NCBI RefSeq assembly: GCF_000485595.1
Contig: NW_014577479.1
Location: 91,169-150,171, forward strand
Length of the DNA: 59,003 nucleotides
Direction of reading: 5' to 3'
DNA from: Priapulus caudatus
Taxonomy: Eukaryota > Priapulida > Priapulimorpha > Priapulimorphida > Priapulidae
The position numbers and the translations under genes were made by a program. This document shows, in pieces, positions 1 through 21,690 of the stretch (position 1 is its first letter; the number at the start of each line of letters is the position of its first letter). The notes under the pieces were generated by a model. The model ran no database searches and was not told the DNA's origin. It was given only the letters and a program-made list of their open reading frames with translations.

Positions 1-50
1 AAACAACGTGCAAACTAGGCGTTATGTCATGAATGGCCAAAAAACCTCAC

Positions 51-157
51 CTGATAGGTCTTTATACTTATTGTTCCTTAGTGTTCTTTTCCCCTTATAC
101 CTGTCTAACAATTGTATAAAGCATTCGCATCCTCATCTACGTTATCTCCACGTTCAC
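51..157 (-). CDS. 4CL-like duplicate: exon 9, noisy
   Basis: Pieces of DED, IVDR and KELIKYK..YQ are legible before donor GTGAGG, matching exon 9 at 9982-10077. Heavily frameshifted. Confidence 0.4.
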
Positions 158-769
158 TACGTATACGTCGAATAATGATTAGGAAATGTATATAATAAAT
201 AAATAATAATAATAATAGTAATAATAATAATAATAATAAATAAAATAATAATAAGTTATATAGGTAATAATAAATATAATATAATATGATAATATATTAT
301 TATATATATATATTATATATATATATATATAATATTATATATAATATCAGGGGTATATAACGACAATTTGTCATTGATAATTATAATAAAATAAATCACG
401 TAACAGCCTTTTGTCAGTATGCTCATTCTACGCCGTACCCGTGTGGATCCATCCTGCCTTGTCCATGTGAAGGCCGTTGTTGGCGGGTTGTTGAGACTTC
501 CTTTCATGATCTGCGACCTTTGATACACACCTCGCTTCTTTCCCCGCTGTCAGGGTTGACCCGTTTCTACGTCAGTTATTATATTATAGACGCAGAATGT
601 TTGAAAGCTCACATACCCACTGGTGTGTGCTGTGTGTGTGTGTGTGTGTGTGTGTGTGAGTGTGTGTTGTGTGTGTGTGTGTGTGCTGTGTGTGTGTGCG
701 TCTGTGTGTGTTTGTTTGTGTGTGTGTGTGTGTGTTGTTTGTGTGTGTGTGTTGTGTGGTGTGTGTTGA

Positions 770-835
<66 letters not shown>

Positions 836-900
836 GTTTGTGTGTGTGTTGTGTGTGTGTGTGTGTTCTGTTGTGTGTGTTGTGTGTGTGTGTGATGTGA

Positions 901-938
<38 letters not shown>

Positions 939-3440
939 GTTTGCGTGTGGTGTGTGTGTTTGGATGTGTGCTGTGTGTGTGTGTATGTGTGCATGACTTA
1001 TGTGTGTGTGGCCGTGCGTGCGTGGGCGCGTGGTGTGTTTGTAAGCCCGCCCCCCCCCTATAATCGTGATAATTGGGTTTATAGCAACTCAAACGTTTTC
1101 CGTTAATTTCAGAAAATGGGCAACTAGCCAGCCTGTCCATAAGCCACGTCTATGAATACCACGAGCTTGCTTCCATTTGACCCATTATGTCCCAAACCTT
1201 TTTTCATACCAAGGCGCTTCGCGATGGCACCTTTCAGTTCCGCATAAATAGTTTGCCGTATTAACATCAGTGGATATGATTAACGTTTATCAGACTGCAG
1301 TATTAGTAACACGGCACGAGCGTCTTAGACAGGCTAATGAAGTTTTGCTTGAATCGTGGTCCAAGCAAACGTACACACCGATCCTACACACAATACACAT
1401 CAATACAGTGAATTCCATTTACATGTCGTCTTAAAAACATGTAGAAGCGGACATTAGGCACGGTTGACTTCTGAGGTATGTGACAGACTGGTCATATAAC
1501 CATACTAGTAGATTTTGACAGACATTACGCGTAAATCAAACACTGACAACAGATGCTCTCTATATATTTCCTTTCACTGCGCGATGAAGGGAAATGCTTT
1601 TCTTTCAGAAGCACGTTTGTTTCAATAATTAAATAGACGTTCTATTGACAGTTCTGTCAGCCCATCCTGGTTGTTCTTTTTCTGGCCATAATCCTAAAAC
1701 CCCCTCACCCCCCCCCCGCCCCCCCAACCCCCCCCGCCCCCCCCCCCCCCGCCCCCCCCCCCCCCCCCCCCCCCGGACCCCCGCCCTCTCCCCCCCTCCC
1801 CCCCCCCCCCCCCCCGCCCCCCTTACAGCTAATGCTGCAGTGTCTCCGATCTGTAGGGCAATACTTATTACATTTCTCTTCGCAGTTATTAACAAGGCCG
1901 CAGAGCGTCTGCTCCATCTAGGTCTTGTTGCTACGGTTATAATAACGAAACATTTTAAGTCGTGCGTAAGTGGACCTTTTGTTAGGCCGGCAGTATATGC
2001 AGATACGCAGTTGCGTACCATCATTTCAGCAATCCTTCTGCAAAATTCTGGCATCCCTTTTCAAATCCCCATTGGTTTTGATATCAGAATCGCGGTGGTG
2101 CCAGAACTCCTGTTCTATGGTGTCGTTTGGACCCTAACCTCACCTTATTAAAAAATAACCATGTTGTCAAATAATTATTTGTTGTTATAAAATTGTTGTA
2201 TAATTATGTAAAATTATTTTGCGTTAATTGGAAAAAAAATAGTTAAATGGATAAAGCTAGAAAGAATATCAGAAAAAGGTAAATATAAAAAATCTGATGG
2301 GGATTCGATCCAGGACCTTTTGAGCCGTAATTCCTGTGCTGTGAGCCGTTTGGGCTATCCAGGTTTATTGGCTTTAGATTATGGATTGTGCATGAATATT
2401 GAGATCATCTGTGACAATCATTGAGGCAGTTCAGGAAATCATGTTTATCTCTCCTCTTGAGGGTTGCAATAAGATTTATCAGTATCACTTACTTCTTCGC
2501 ACAGTCAGTGGTAAAGGCACATTTCATGGTGCTTTCTAATAAAGTGATAAAATGGTAGGTCAGCGCTGAAACAGAAAAGGTTTATTTCACTCTGTTCGTT
2601 AGCCACGTCCTCAGAAATGTCTGATTATCTGAGCAATGGTGATGGGTTTCCTGCCATCAATCTTATACACGCGAATATTATAGAGGATAGGTCGAGCCGT
2701 CTAGATTTTGTGCCGCAATTCTGTATTTCCTCGTATACCTTAAGTTAAGGGGAAATATTTCCCCCTCTGTTTTACACATCTTTGATCTTGACCCTTGATC
2801 CCCAATTGATCATCCGAGTCCTTATCCGATCCCCCCCTCCACGTCCGAATTATTGTTGACCGACGTTCGAGCGTTAAGATTTGTGCATCTGTTGACGGAC
2901 GGATGGACGAGACAATCATGCGAAATTCTACAAAGCTGCATCTGACTACGTCAGATGAAGCTAAAAACTCGACAAATCCTCGATGAAAACTTCGGGTAGT
3001 GTTGGTGATAATTTATTTCCGATTCCAGTCGCTTATCAGTGTCCAGTGCTGGAAATTACTTGCTAGCTAGTTGATCTATCCTGGTATGTGGCCTACGGCA
3101 CACAGGGCGCCCTAATAAAAAAAAAAACAAAAAAAAAAAAACAAAAAAAAAAAAAAGAATCAACATCGAAGCTACATTTTGCAGGGAAGCTCCGTGCACT
3201 ATATTCCTTATTCAGGCGTTCTATATATAGTGTCTATATATTACGACACTCCTGGTGATTCCATTAATTGCTAGTACTAGGAAAGTCTCAAGCCGTAGAG
3301 AAGTCACCCGCTGATTCCCATCGTTTTTCCACTGTCTTCCGCGCGCGCTATATTGTTGTGAGTATAGTTGTTGTAGCCTGCACATAACGAGTAATATAGC
3401 GAGAGAAATAATGGAAAGTTTCGGCTGGTATATATAAATA

Positions 3441-3476
<36 letters not shown>

Positions 3477-5477
3477 GATAAATACATTATTTGGGATCCA
3501 TATTACTTGTTACCATTATTATATTAGTAAATATTTACCACTGTGCAATATCCACTTACACTCTTTATGCGTGGATGCCTAAGTGCGTAGGATGGATGGA
3601 TGGATGGATGGATGGATGGATGGATGGATGGATGGATGGATCGGACTAGATGGATAGATAGCAGGAGGATGAATGAATTAGCAGGATGGTCATAATAGAT
3701 GGATGGATGGATGATAGATGGGAATTCAGCTTGATAAGAAGGATGTGATGGATGGGTCTGTGATAGATGGATGGATGGATGGATGGATGGATGGATGGAT
3801 GGTTATGGATGGATGGATGGATGGATGGATGGACTGGATGGATGGATGGATTGATGGATTGTGTATGGATGGATGATGGATGGATTGGATGGATGGATGG
3901 ACTGGATGATGGATGGATGGATGGATGATGGATGGATAAATGGCTGGATGATGGATGGATGGATGGATGGATGGATGGATTGGATGGATGGATGGATGGA
4001 TGGATGGATGGATGGATGGATGGATGGATGGAGGATGGATGGATGGAATGGATGGCTGGATGGATGGATGGATGAATGGATGGATGGATGATGGATGGAT
4101 GGATGGATGGATGGATGGATGGTATGGTTGGATGGAAGGGATGATGGATGGGATGGATGGATGAATGGATGATGGAGTGGATGGATGGATGGATGGATTG
4201 GTGGTATGGATGGATGGATGAGGATAGGATGGATGTGATGGATGGATGGATATGATACGCAGGATGGATGTAATAAATAGCAGGATGGATGAATTCGTAT
4301 TTGGATGGATTCAAGATGAGATAGATGGATAGATTGGATAGAAGGATGGATGGATGGGTGGATATATAGATGGATGGATTGGATGGATGGATGATGGACG
4401 CGACTGCGATGGCACTGGCACTGCGATGAGATGGACTTGGACTGATGGATGGATGATGGATGGATGGATGAGATGGATGATGGATGGATGATGATGGATG
4501 GATGGATGGATGGATGGATGGATGGATGGATGGATGGATGGACTGGATGTGATGGCATGGATTGCGATGGATGGATGGATGATGGATGGATGGATAGAAT
4601 GGATAGATGGAGTAAATTGTATAAAGATTGATGGATGTAGATGGATGGATGGATTGGATAGATGGATAAATTGATAGAATTGGATTGGATGGCATTGGGT
4701 GGATAGATGGATGGATGGATGGATTTGATGGATGGAATGGATGGATGGATGATGATGGATGGATTGGATGGATGCCTGGATGGATGGAATGGATGGATGG
4801 ATGGATGGATGGATGGATGGATGGATGGATGGATGGATGGCATGGATGGATGGATGGATGGATGCTGACGAATGGATTGGATGGATGGATGGATGGATGG
4901 ATGGATGGATGGATACGATAGATAATAGAGTGGATGGATGAGACTGGATGGATGGATGGATGATGATGAATGGATTGATGGGAATGGATGGATGGATATG
5001 GATGGATGGATATAGATGGATGGGTAGATAAATGGATAGTTCAGTGGTGTGGTGTTGACCGTTGCTACGTGTACATACTTTACACATTGTATTGGCCACC
5101 AGGTTTCCGACGCTGGCATACTTCGTGCTGTTTATGTCCATCATTACGTGTGTGAGAAGTGTTGTCTCTGTCATGCCGTAACCTATAGTAGATACACGCA
5201 CACATACATACATACACACATACAAGGATACATGCACAGATGATATATATATATATATATATATACTATTCTCAGAATTTATATTGTTGTGAAGCCTGAC
5301 GAAGATATATGTACCTGAAAGCTCGCAAAAAATTAACACCTCATTATATTTTTATATGCATATTTTTGCATCTATATCTGCACGAGTGTACGTGTGTTTT
5401 TACTTATATCAGAAGTAGATAATAGGGAATAGGAGTCCCTATCTACTTCTGCTTATATCTATCTCTCTCTCCCTCTC

Positions 5478-5516
<39 letters not shown>

Positions 5517-5552
5517 TCTCGTCTTCTTCTCTCTCGCGCTCTTCTCTCTCTC

Positions 5553-5632
<80 letters not shown>

Positions 5633-7885
5633 AACATACATACACATATATGCCCATATATACATTATTGTAACATACATCCATATATACCCAGACCACT
5701 ACGCAGATAAACACGTGCAAGCAAGAATAAATGCAACAGTGGTAACAGTGTTTACTAATTAAGATCATTGATGTTAATTTGGGACATTATGCTGGCTACT
5801 ATTACACGATGCGTTTCTTACTGTGAGGACGATGGCTCTTTTGTAAATACTGATTTTATTGTCAAAAATGATCTTATTGTTAATACTGATGCCATTTTAC
5901 CATGCATGCAGATCGACGGTTGGTTATAACTTTAATAACGATTTCTGAAAATACGAGCCCAATTAGATAATTAATTACGACAGCAGGTAAAATAGCAGGT
6001 GAGAAGTAGGGCAGGTAAACTTACCCTGGCACAGGGAGTGCTTAGCCTGCTCCTAACCTGCTAAGCAGAGTCTCTGCTAGTCTCCTGCTGAGAGGTCCTC
6101 CTCCACACAGTATCAGCTGATGTGAGACATGTCGTATTTTGTCACCAGTGGATGCTTTGCCAATGAACACTGCAAGCGGGGGCACTAACTGATCCTGTTA
6201 ATCCTGTGCATTAAATCAGAATAGAATGTGAAACTGAATTGGTTAGAATTTTGCGCTAGAAAGCCGAAAAGATTCGAGGCGAGTCTTGGTATGCTGCCAA
6301 ATATGTGAGCAAGGATTTGTGCATAGTAGGCCGGAGAAATAGGCTTATATTTTGATTATGTATGATTATTTATTTAAGATTTATGTTGAACTATTAACAC
6401 CTTAATACCAAAGCATAATAAACCTTTTAAAGAATCTTTCTTTAGAAACATTAGCGAACTGATAATGCAGATAATCCTGATAACTAACAATACACAGTGT
6501 GTTGTATGTTTAGGCATTTGACAATACACTTGTATTGTTAGCGAGCTTTCAACAATACACTGTGTATGTTTGAATCCTATTTAACAATACACTGTGTATT
6601 GTAGTAGGTACTATGAGCTTTCAACAATACACTGTTTATTGTTGAACACCTTCTAACAATACACTTTTATTTTATTTTTTATTTTTTTAATTAGTTTACT
6701 TTTTGATTTGTAAACTTGAAATTGACATTTATTTAAATGAATTTATTGAAATTATTTGATTGATTTTATTGAATTTATTGAAATTATTTGATTGATTTTA
6801 TTGAATTTATTGAAAATGAAATTGAATTTAAATACACAGTTGTTAGGTACCTACTACAATACACAGTGTATTGTTAGAAGGTGCTCAACAATACACACTG
6901 TATTGTTGAAAGTGTATTGTTAGTTACCAGGATTATCTGGATAATGATATCAAGTTGTAACTTGAGATTCTTAAATAATAATCGATATTTAAAACAGCCA
7001 TTCGTTTGATTAATCAACTGGGTTTGCTTGGTAAACATAAAAACTACTTATACACATACTTACACGTAACTTACGGAATAACTTACATTTTAAACAACAT
7101 ACAAATGTATTTAAATGAAAAATTACACACCTTGTAGTTTTGAATGGTCTCTAGAAATACTTCTGGTTGGAATCGGGAAAGGATGACGAGCGTTGAACCC
7201 ATGGTCATGGAGTTTAGCAGCGTAGCCGTGAAACCTGACGCGTGATAGAACGGCAGAAGACCGAGCTCGGTCTGCGACGGTGGCTCCCTCATCTGTCGAG
7301 TGAGAGCGTCCGTAGTAGCGCTGAAAGATTTCATGCATTATTGCCAGTTGAAGCATCCGTGAGATATATAACCACACCCTGCACACGGATGTTGTTGTTT
7401 GGTCGTTCAAAGCTAAACACGGTTTGCACACGTTTTTACACGCGTACGCTACACAAATCTTCGATTTTGCACCACTTTGTTACTAAGCGTTATCTTTTAG
7501 AACGTGTTATCCTAGGCGGACGGGCAACTCGACTTTACAATGTAATATTCAACTAGACTTGAGGATGTCACAGAGTTAGAAAAGCGTTGCCACTGACGAT
7601 TAAGGGTAGCGCCCCATGTTTTCTCAACTCCTTCCTCTCTCCTTTCTGTCAACTCCCCCCATATACAACCGAAGCTTCGTACTTCATGACCTCCATGGCT
7701 GCTATGAGGTTGAATGTCGTCAGCATGACGCCTTTAGGCAGGCCCGTGGTTCCACTGGAGTAGAGCAACACGGCTGTGTGTTCCCTGCAGTTACTCCTGA
7801 CGGGAGCGCAGAAGCAGGAGCCATCATCCTCCATCAGTTTACGGAATGCGGTGAAGCCATTCGGCTCTCCGAAGACAAACAGTTC
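51..7885 (-). CDS. Second copy of 4CL-like exons 4-9
   Basis: Exons at 7885-7683, 7320-7131, 6203-6025, 5182-5079, 578-439 and 157-51 repeat exons 4-9 of the gene at 9374-18571 in the same order and spacing. The exception is the intron holding about 1.4 kb of GATGGA repeat, which the other copy lacks across its N gap. Homology begins at about 8010 (partner about 15940) and continues to the left edge of the window, so an exon 10 may lie just outside. Exons 1-3 are not found in 8011-9373. Where one copy is clean the other is usually noisy, so this may be a duplicated contig end and not a second gene. Confidence 0.6.
439..578 (-). CDS. 4CL-like duplicate: exon 8, noisy
   Basis: Reads DVETGQ, EVC.KG.QIMKG.LNNP.TTAFT and DG.IHTG across frame changes. 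A long GT tract follows immediately upstream of the exon (606-1010). Confidence 0.55.
587..5078 (-). other. Intron between duplicate exons 7 and 8: repeats only
   Basis: Holds a degenerate (GT)n tract at 606-1010, a C-rich run at 1700-1822, a broken poly-A at about 3117-3156, an (AT)n run at 3437-3473 and the GATGGA array at 3589-5030. The open frames across these tracts are compositional and were not called. Confidence 0.7.
3589..5030. repeat. (GATGGA/GATG)n minisatellite array, about 1.4 kb
   Basis: Almost continuous GATG and GATGGA units with occasional interrupting bases. The complementary strand reads as long open frames of HPSI repeats because the unit has few stops. Located inside an intron of the 4CL-like duplicate. 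The other copy has the 25-N gap at this position. Confidence 0.95.
5079..5182 (-). CDS. 4CL-like duplicate: exon 7, clean
   Basis: 104 nt, phase 1 in and phase 0 out: [20 protein letters not shown], then [15 protein letters not shown], donor AAA|GTATGT. YGMTE is the A5 motif, which contacts the adenine and the acyl substrate. The GATGGA array begins 40 bp downstream, inside the following intron. Confidence 0.85.
5459..5636. repeat. (TC)n tract followed by (TA)n
   Basis: CT-rich microsatellite followed by TATATA. The same block recurs at 13350-13508 in the second copy, where it is a cleaner (TC)n. Just upstream, CAGAAGTAGATA and TATCTACTTCTG form inverted arms at about 5410-5452. Confidence 0.9.
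6025..6203 (-). CDS. 4CL-like duplicate: exon 6, noisy
   Basis: Same as clean exon 13904-14084, with an extra C at the acceptor and frame-breaking substitutions and insertions or deletions. Confidence 0.6.
6468..6941. mobile_element. Palindrome-rich MITE-like element with AACAATACAC arms
   Basis: Outer inverted repeats pair CAGATAATCCTGATAACTAA near 6468 with the complementary TTAGTTACCAGGATTATCTG at the right end. Inside are repeated short palindromes ACAATACACTGTGTATTGT separated by GAACACCTT and GTAGGTACCTATGAGCTTT. The second genomic copy is at about 14344-14840. No coding capacity. Confidence 0.6.
7131..7320 (-). CDS. 4CL-like duplicate: exon 5, clean
   Basis: 190 nt between TTTCAG and AAG|GTGTGT. 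Encodes [30 protein letters not shown] and [26 protein letters not shown] corresponds to the PFFHxxGL motif of the family. Confidence 0.85.
7683..7885 (-). CDS. 4CL-like duplicate: exon 4, clean
   Basis: Acceptor TTATCTAG, then [30 protein letters not shown] and [10 protein letters not shown]. The exon is taken to end at ATGAA|GTACGA, which gives phase 2 and an Asn codon with the next exon. This is the best view of the AMP-binding signature in the window. Confidence 0.8.
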
Positions 7886-8010
7886 CTAGATAACAGCGCC
7901 GGTATTTATGACTTGACGATCATTCTAGCGCGAGTAAAGAAATGCAATATGTCGGCTGCAGTGTGGAATGCATCCCCTGACTCATAATGGACTCGACTAT
8001 ATATAGTAAT

Positions 8011-9373
8011 AGTCAGGTGGTTATTCTAGAACCTATATTATACACATATATAAAATGTTACTACTTCAGGATTGTGCTGTTCCAAACTAATACTAATACA
8101 AACTAACTTAATGGAATGGAAAATCTAGATACAACTTTTACATACTACTACTATATACTACTAATACTTACAAAATCATTTGTCCCACAAATTCCGTGTG
8201 TGCGCGCAACAGAAATAACCGTGAATATAAAATCACAGACAACATTGTCAGATAATGGCTGCTCTAAAAATGCCACGCCAGCGTCAACACACACAAATTC
8301 ACAGCTTCAGCGGTCACGTGAGAACGTCATGTGACCAAGCGGCTTCTTTGCATGTACTGCACATCACACGCGCATTTAGTATCCACTGTAGACAACACGG
8401 ATTCTCGCACACGCGCGCACACACACACGCGTGCACACACACGCGCACATGCACGTACGCACGGACGCACGGACGCGCGCGCACACGCACACATACGCGC
8501 TCGCACGGATACACACACGCGCACACATACGCTCACACACGCACGTACGAGCGCACGCACACGCACGCACACACACACGCGCGCACACACACGCACACAC
8601 ACACGCAGGTACGAGCGCAGCGCGCACGCACACGCACGCACGGACCTACACACGCGCTCACACACACGCACGCACACACGCGCTCACACACACGCACGCA
8701 CACACGCGCTCACACACACGCACACACCTGTAACTTCTATCCATTTGAGCCATCATGGCATCATAGACGTTAAACAGTTTTACAACGGCGTGGAACAGCA
8801 CTTATATTATAACAAGAGCGTATTAATACGCTCTTGATTATAACCATCTAGCTGCCTGGTTTTTGTTATATTAGGAGCACACAAATGAGAGACGATTTCT
8901 CATTCACATAAGCCTGCGTATATTATAGCTCTCTAGTCTTTTTTGTTACCATTATGCAAAATGCACTTCTCATAGCCGATGATTTAATTTCCACTTTAGA
9001 TGACAAATAAACTATGACAAATTTTCCAGTATGTTTTTATATAATTGAATTATTATATTTGAATAATATTTTTTTACCATTTTCATAATTAACGTGTATG
9101 TAAGAGTAAACGAATACTGCATGAAACTACTGCACTAAGTTAAAATTTATAGTGAAACAATAAAGTATTAATACAGTGTAAGTGAAAAACTATACTTTCG
9201 TCGACGATAATATCTTTACATCAGAGAAAATTACAGACAAGTGCACGTATAAAACGTAATTAGTTTACTTTGCAAACCTCATATAACTTTTCGCCTTATT
9301 GTTAGCTTCTAAGAATTGTATCGCGGGAAAAGAATTTCCTTCCCGATGCCGCCGTACAAACAACATCACCGCT
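8011..9373. other. Unique stretch between the two 4CL-like copies
   Basis: No exon recognised. Contains a CACACG/CACGCG-rich tract at 8400-8730 (open in several frames by composition only), then AT-rich sequence. Exon 10 of the 4CL-like gene starts at its right border. Confidence 0.6.
8405..8727. repeat. (CACGCA/CACACG)n alternating purine-pyrimidine tract
   Basis: About 320 bp of alternating CA and CG dinucleotides with hexamer-level repetition. All ORFs over it are compositional. Confidence 0.9.
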
Positions 9374-18571
<9,198 letters not shown>

Positions 18572-19724
18572 CTCTGTCTCCTCGCGCGTGTACCCACAGT
18601 CGCCCACACAGCAGTCCACACTACAGTAGTCCACACTACAGTAGTCCACACTGAAGTAGCAGCGAATGTATAAGAGCCGTCTTACGCTCTATCTTTCTCT
18701 CGCTCTCTCTCCTCCCCTCGTCTCCTCGTTCTCGCTCTCTCGTTCTCCTCTCTCTCTCTATCTCCTCTCTCGCTCTCTTCGTTCTCTCTCTCTTCTCTTC
18801 TCTGTCGCTCTCGTCCTCCATCGTCCTCCATCTTATTCTAGGCTTCCTTCTCTCTCTCTCTCGCTCTCTCTCTCCCCCTCTCGCTCACTGTGTGTGTTTG
18901 CGTGCATGTGTGTGCACATGAATATAGACGAGACACGCCCCGGTGGACTGGATCCCGGAGCGGCTTTCAGGGGCTCAGAGTTTGCGGTCAGTGCTTACAC
19001 AAGTGCACAGGCTCTTGTAAACCGACCAGGCTCTCCGCCTGTTACACGTCGTAGGTTTAGCGAGAAGGGAACTTGTGGCTAATTAGGCTCTTGGAGCGTT
19101 TCAATAAAATATAATGCTAAATAAATACGAATCTATTTACTACCAAAATTTTAATGTTTTCTACTCTCTTCGCCTATTATGCCGTACAATTTCCTGTAAA
19201 TTCCGTGCAAATGCTCCTCGGCAACACACATGTACACCGCACGCACGCTGCCGCACACTGACACATATAGTGCCTGTGTACAAGTGAGTGCAGCGCGCGA
19301 GGGGGGGAGGGCGAGAGGAGGGGGGGAGATTCAGTGTTCTACAGCGGAGGAAAGCTTGCATGCGTGATAAACACGCGAAATCTGCGATTCACTGAAATAT
19401 AGCAGTAAACTGGGGGGATGAAACACAATTTGTTCCCGAACTAGATGTAAGCATACAAACAATAAAAGCAAATAATAACGCGACACATACTCACACTTAG
19501 ATAGAGCTATTTATAGGTGTCTACAACTGAGACGACGTAAACTAGTTCGTAGGACTGAGAATGTGACGGAGCGGACAAAACCGGTATGTGAGGGGGTGGT
19601 TTTTTTTAGTTTGTGGGCATAATGCTTGCGTTGTGTGATGGAAACTTGCATCGCTGCGGCCATACTTCTTTATTATTCCTTCTTTATTATTCCAACTTGC
19701 ATCGCTTCTTTATTATTCCTATCA

Positions 19725-20076
19725 TTATTCCTATTGTTATTATTATTATTTTTATTATTATTGTTGTTGTTGTTGTTGTTGTTGTGTTGTTGTTGTTGTT
19801 GTTGTTGTTGTTGCTGCTGGTGCTGCTGCTACTGCTACTGTTGCTGCTGCTGCTGCTACTGCTGCTGTGCTGCTCGCTGCTGATGATGATGCATGATGCA
19901 TGATGTATGGTGTGTGCTGCTGGCACTGCTGCTGCTGATTACTGCTGCTGCTGCTGCTGGCTGCTGCTAGTAGTGTGCTGGCGCTGCTGGTGTGGCTGCT
20001 GAGCTGCTGGTGCGCTGCTGCTGCTACTAGTACTACTACTATATTAACTACTACTACTAACTACTACTACTAACTA

Positions 20077-20144
<68 letters not shown>

Positions 20145-20145
20145 G
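19725..20145. repeat. Trinucleotide array that drifts TTA > TTG > CTG > CTA
   Basis: Consecutive blocks of TTA, TTG, CTG with CTA, then mixed CTGCTG and long CTA runs, all kept in a three-base period. Open frames of poly-Leu, poly-Ser or poly-Asn are compositional. Confidence 0.9.
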
Positions 20146-20339
20146 ACTGCGCTGCAGCTACTCCGCTGCGCTAACTAGTCTGTAGTTTTGGGATCGAGGT
20201 TTCGAGTGTGTACACATAGATATCGTACACTTTGCTCTACATGTGCCCCGTTGCTTGTAGATTAACGTATATGACACCCGTGTGCGCGTGATCTCACGCA
20301 CCTCAGTGCTTACGACATCCCCATGATCGGTGTGTGGTA

Positions 20340-20800
<461 letters not shown>

Positions 20801-20810
20801 GAGAGAAACC

Positions 20811-20957
20811 ATGAAGGGCGTGACAGAGAGAGTCGAGAGGATTTTTAACCTGTACGAGGCACACGGCAACGTGGACTACATTGGCGAGCCAGTTAGCATT
20901 ACAGATCACATGCTGCAGTGTGCTGCACACGCACAACACGAGGGTTACCCGCTAGCG
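20811..20957 (+). CDS. PhnZ-like exon 1
   Basis: ATG in context GAAACCATGA, 49 codons, ending GCG|GTGAGT in phase 0. Carries the Tyr/Glu lid (DYIGE) and the first iron-ligand His (DHMLQCA). Only one copy in the window. Confidence 0.85.
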
Positions 20958-21658
20958 GTGAGTGACAACTAGGAATTGGCACGATTTATCGACCGACGAT
21001 ACACTTATATCGATACGTTTGACTATTCACGATACACGTATCAATACTCTACAGAATAAAATTCATATCATTTAGTAGCATAGTTTCATCGAAAAACAAA
21101 AGAAACATTACAATTTGCAATTCCATGGCAGGTGTTTACGAAGCGCTCCATGAGACTGAATAAGCCAGTTCGTAGTTAGGCAAGGGGTTGTGTGACGTCA
21201 CAGGTCACCGGGTCATTTGTGACAAAAAACGATGAAATAGCGAGTGCGGCGTGCGCTCTCGGTTCAGTATACATATATACATGTATGCTGTGTACGTGTA
21301 CACGCACGCATGTGTACGTGCACACACATGCACGCACGCACGCACGTGTACGTGCACATGCACGCACACACGCACGTGTACGTGCACACGCACGCACGTG
21401 TACGTGCACACGCACGCACGTGTACGTGCACACGCACGCACACACGCACGTGTACGTGCACACGCACGCACACTCGCACGTGTACGTGCACACGCACGCA
21501 CGCACACACTCTTACGTGCACACGCACGCACGCACGCACTCTTACGTGCACACGCACGCACGCACGCACGCACGTGTACGTGCACACGCACGCACGCACG
21601 CACGTGTACGTGCACAAGCACGCACGCACGCACGTGTACGTGCACACATACGTGCACA

Positions 21659-21690
<32 letters not shown>

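Noticed and set aside
520-1140. Long Cys/Val-rich and His/Thr-rich open frames on both strands
   Set aside because: They translate a (GT)n tract; no codon bias, start context or family resemblance.
1629-2151. Pro-rich and Gly-rich open frames
   Set aside because: Driven by a poly-C run with uncertain length; no domain.
3646-5119. Open frames of up to 438 codons with HPSI repeats
   Set aside because: They are the GATGGA array read on the minus strand. Only the YGMTE part at 5079-5182 is a real exon, fused to the array by chance.
7242-7556. Plus-strand open frame opposite the 4CL-like exon 5
   Set aside because: Shadow of the minus-strand exon, which has motifs and splice sites.
8255-8837. 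Several open frames of THAHTRTH type
   Set aside because: Composition of the CACGCA tract; open in many frames at once.
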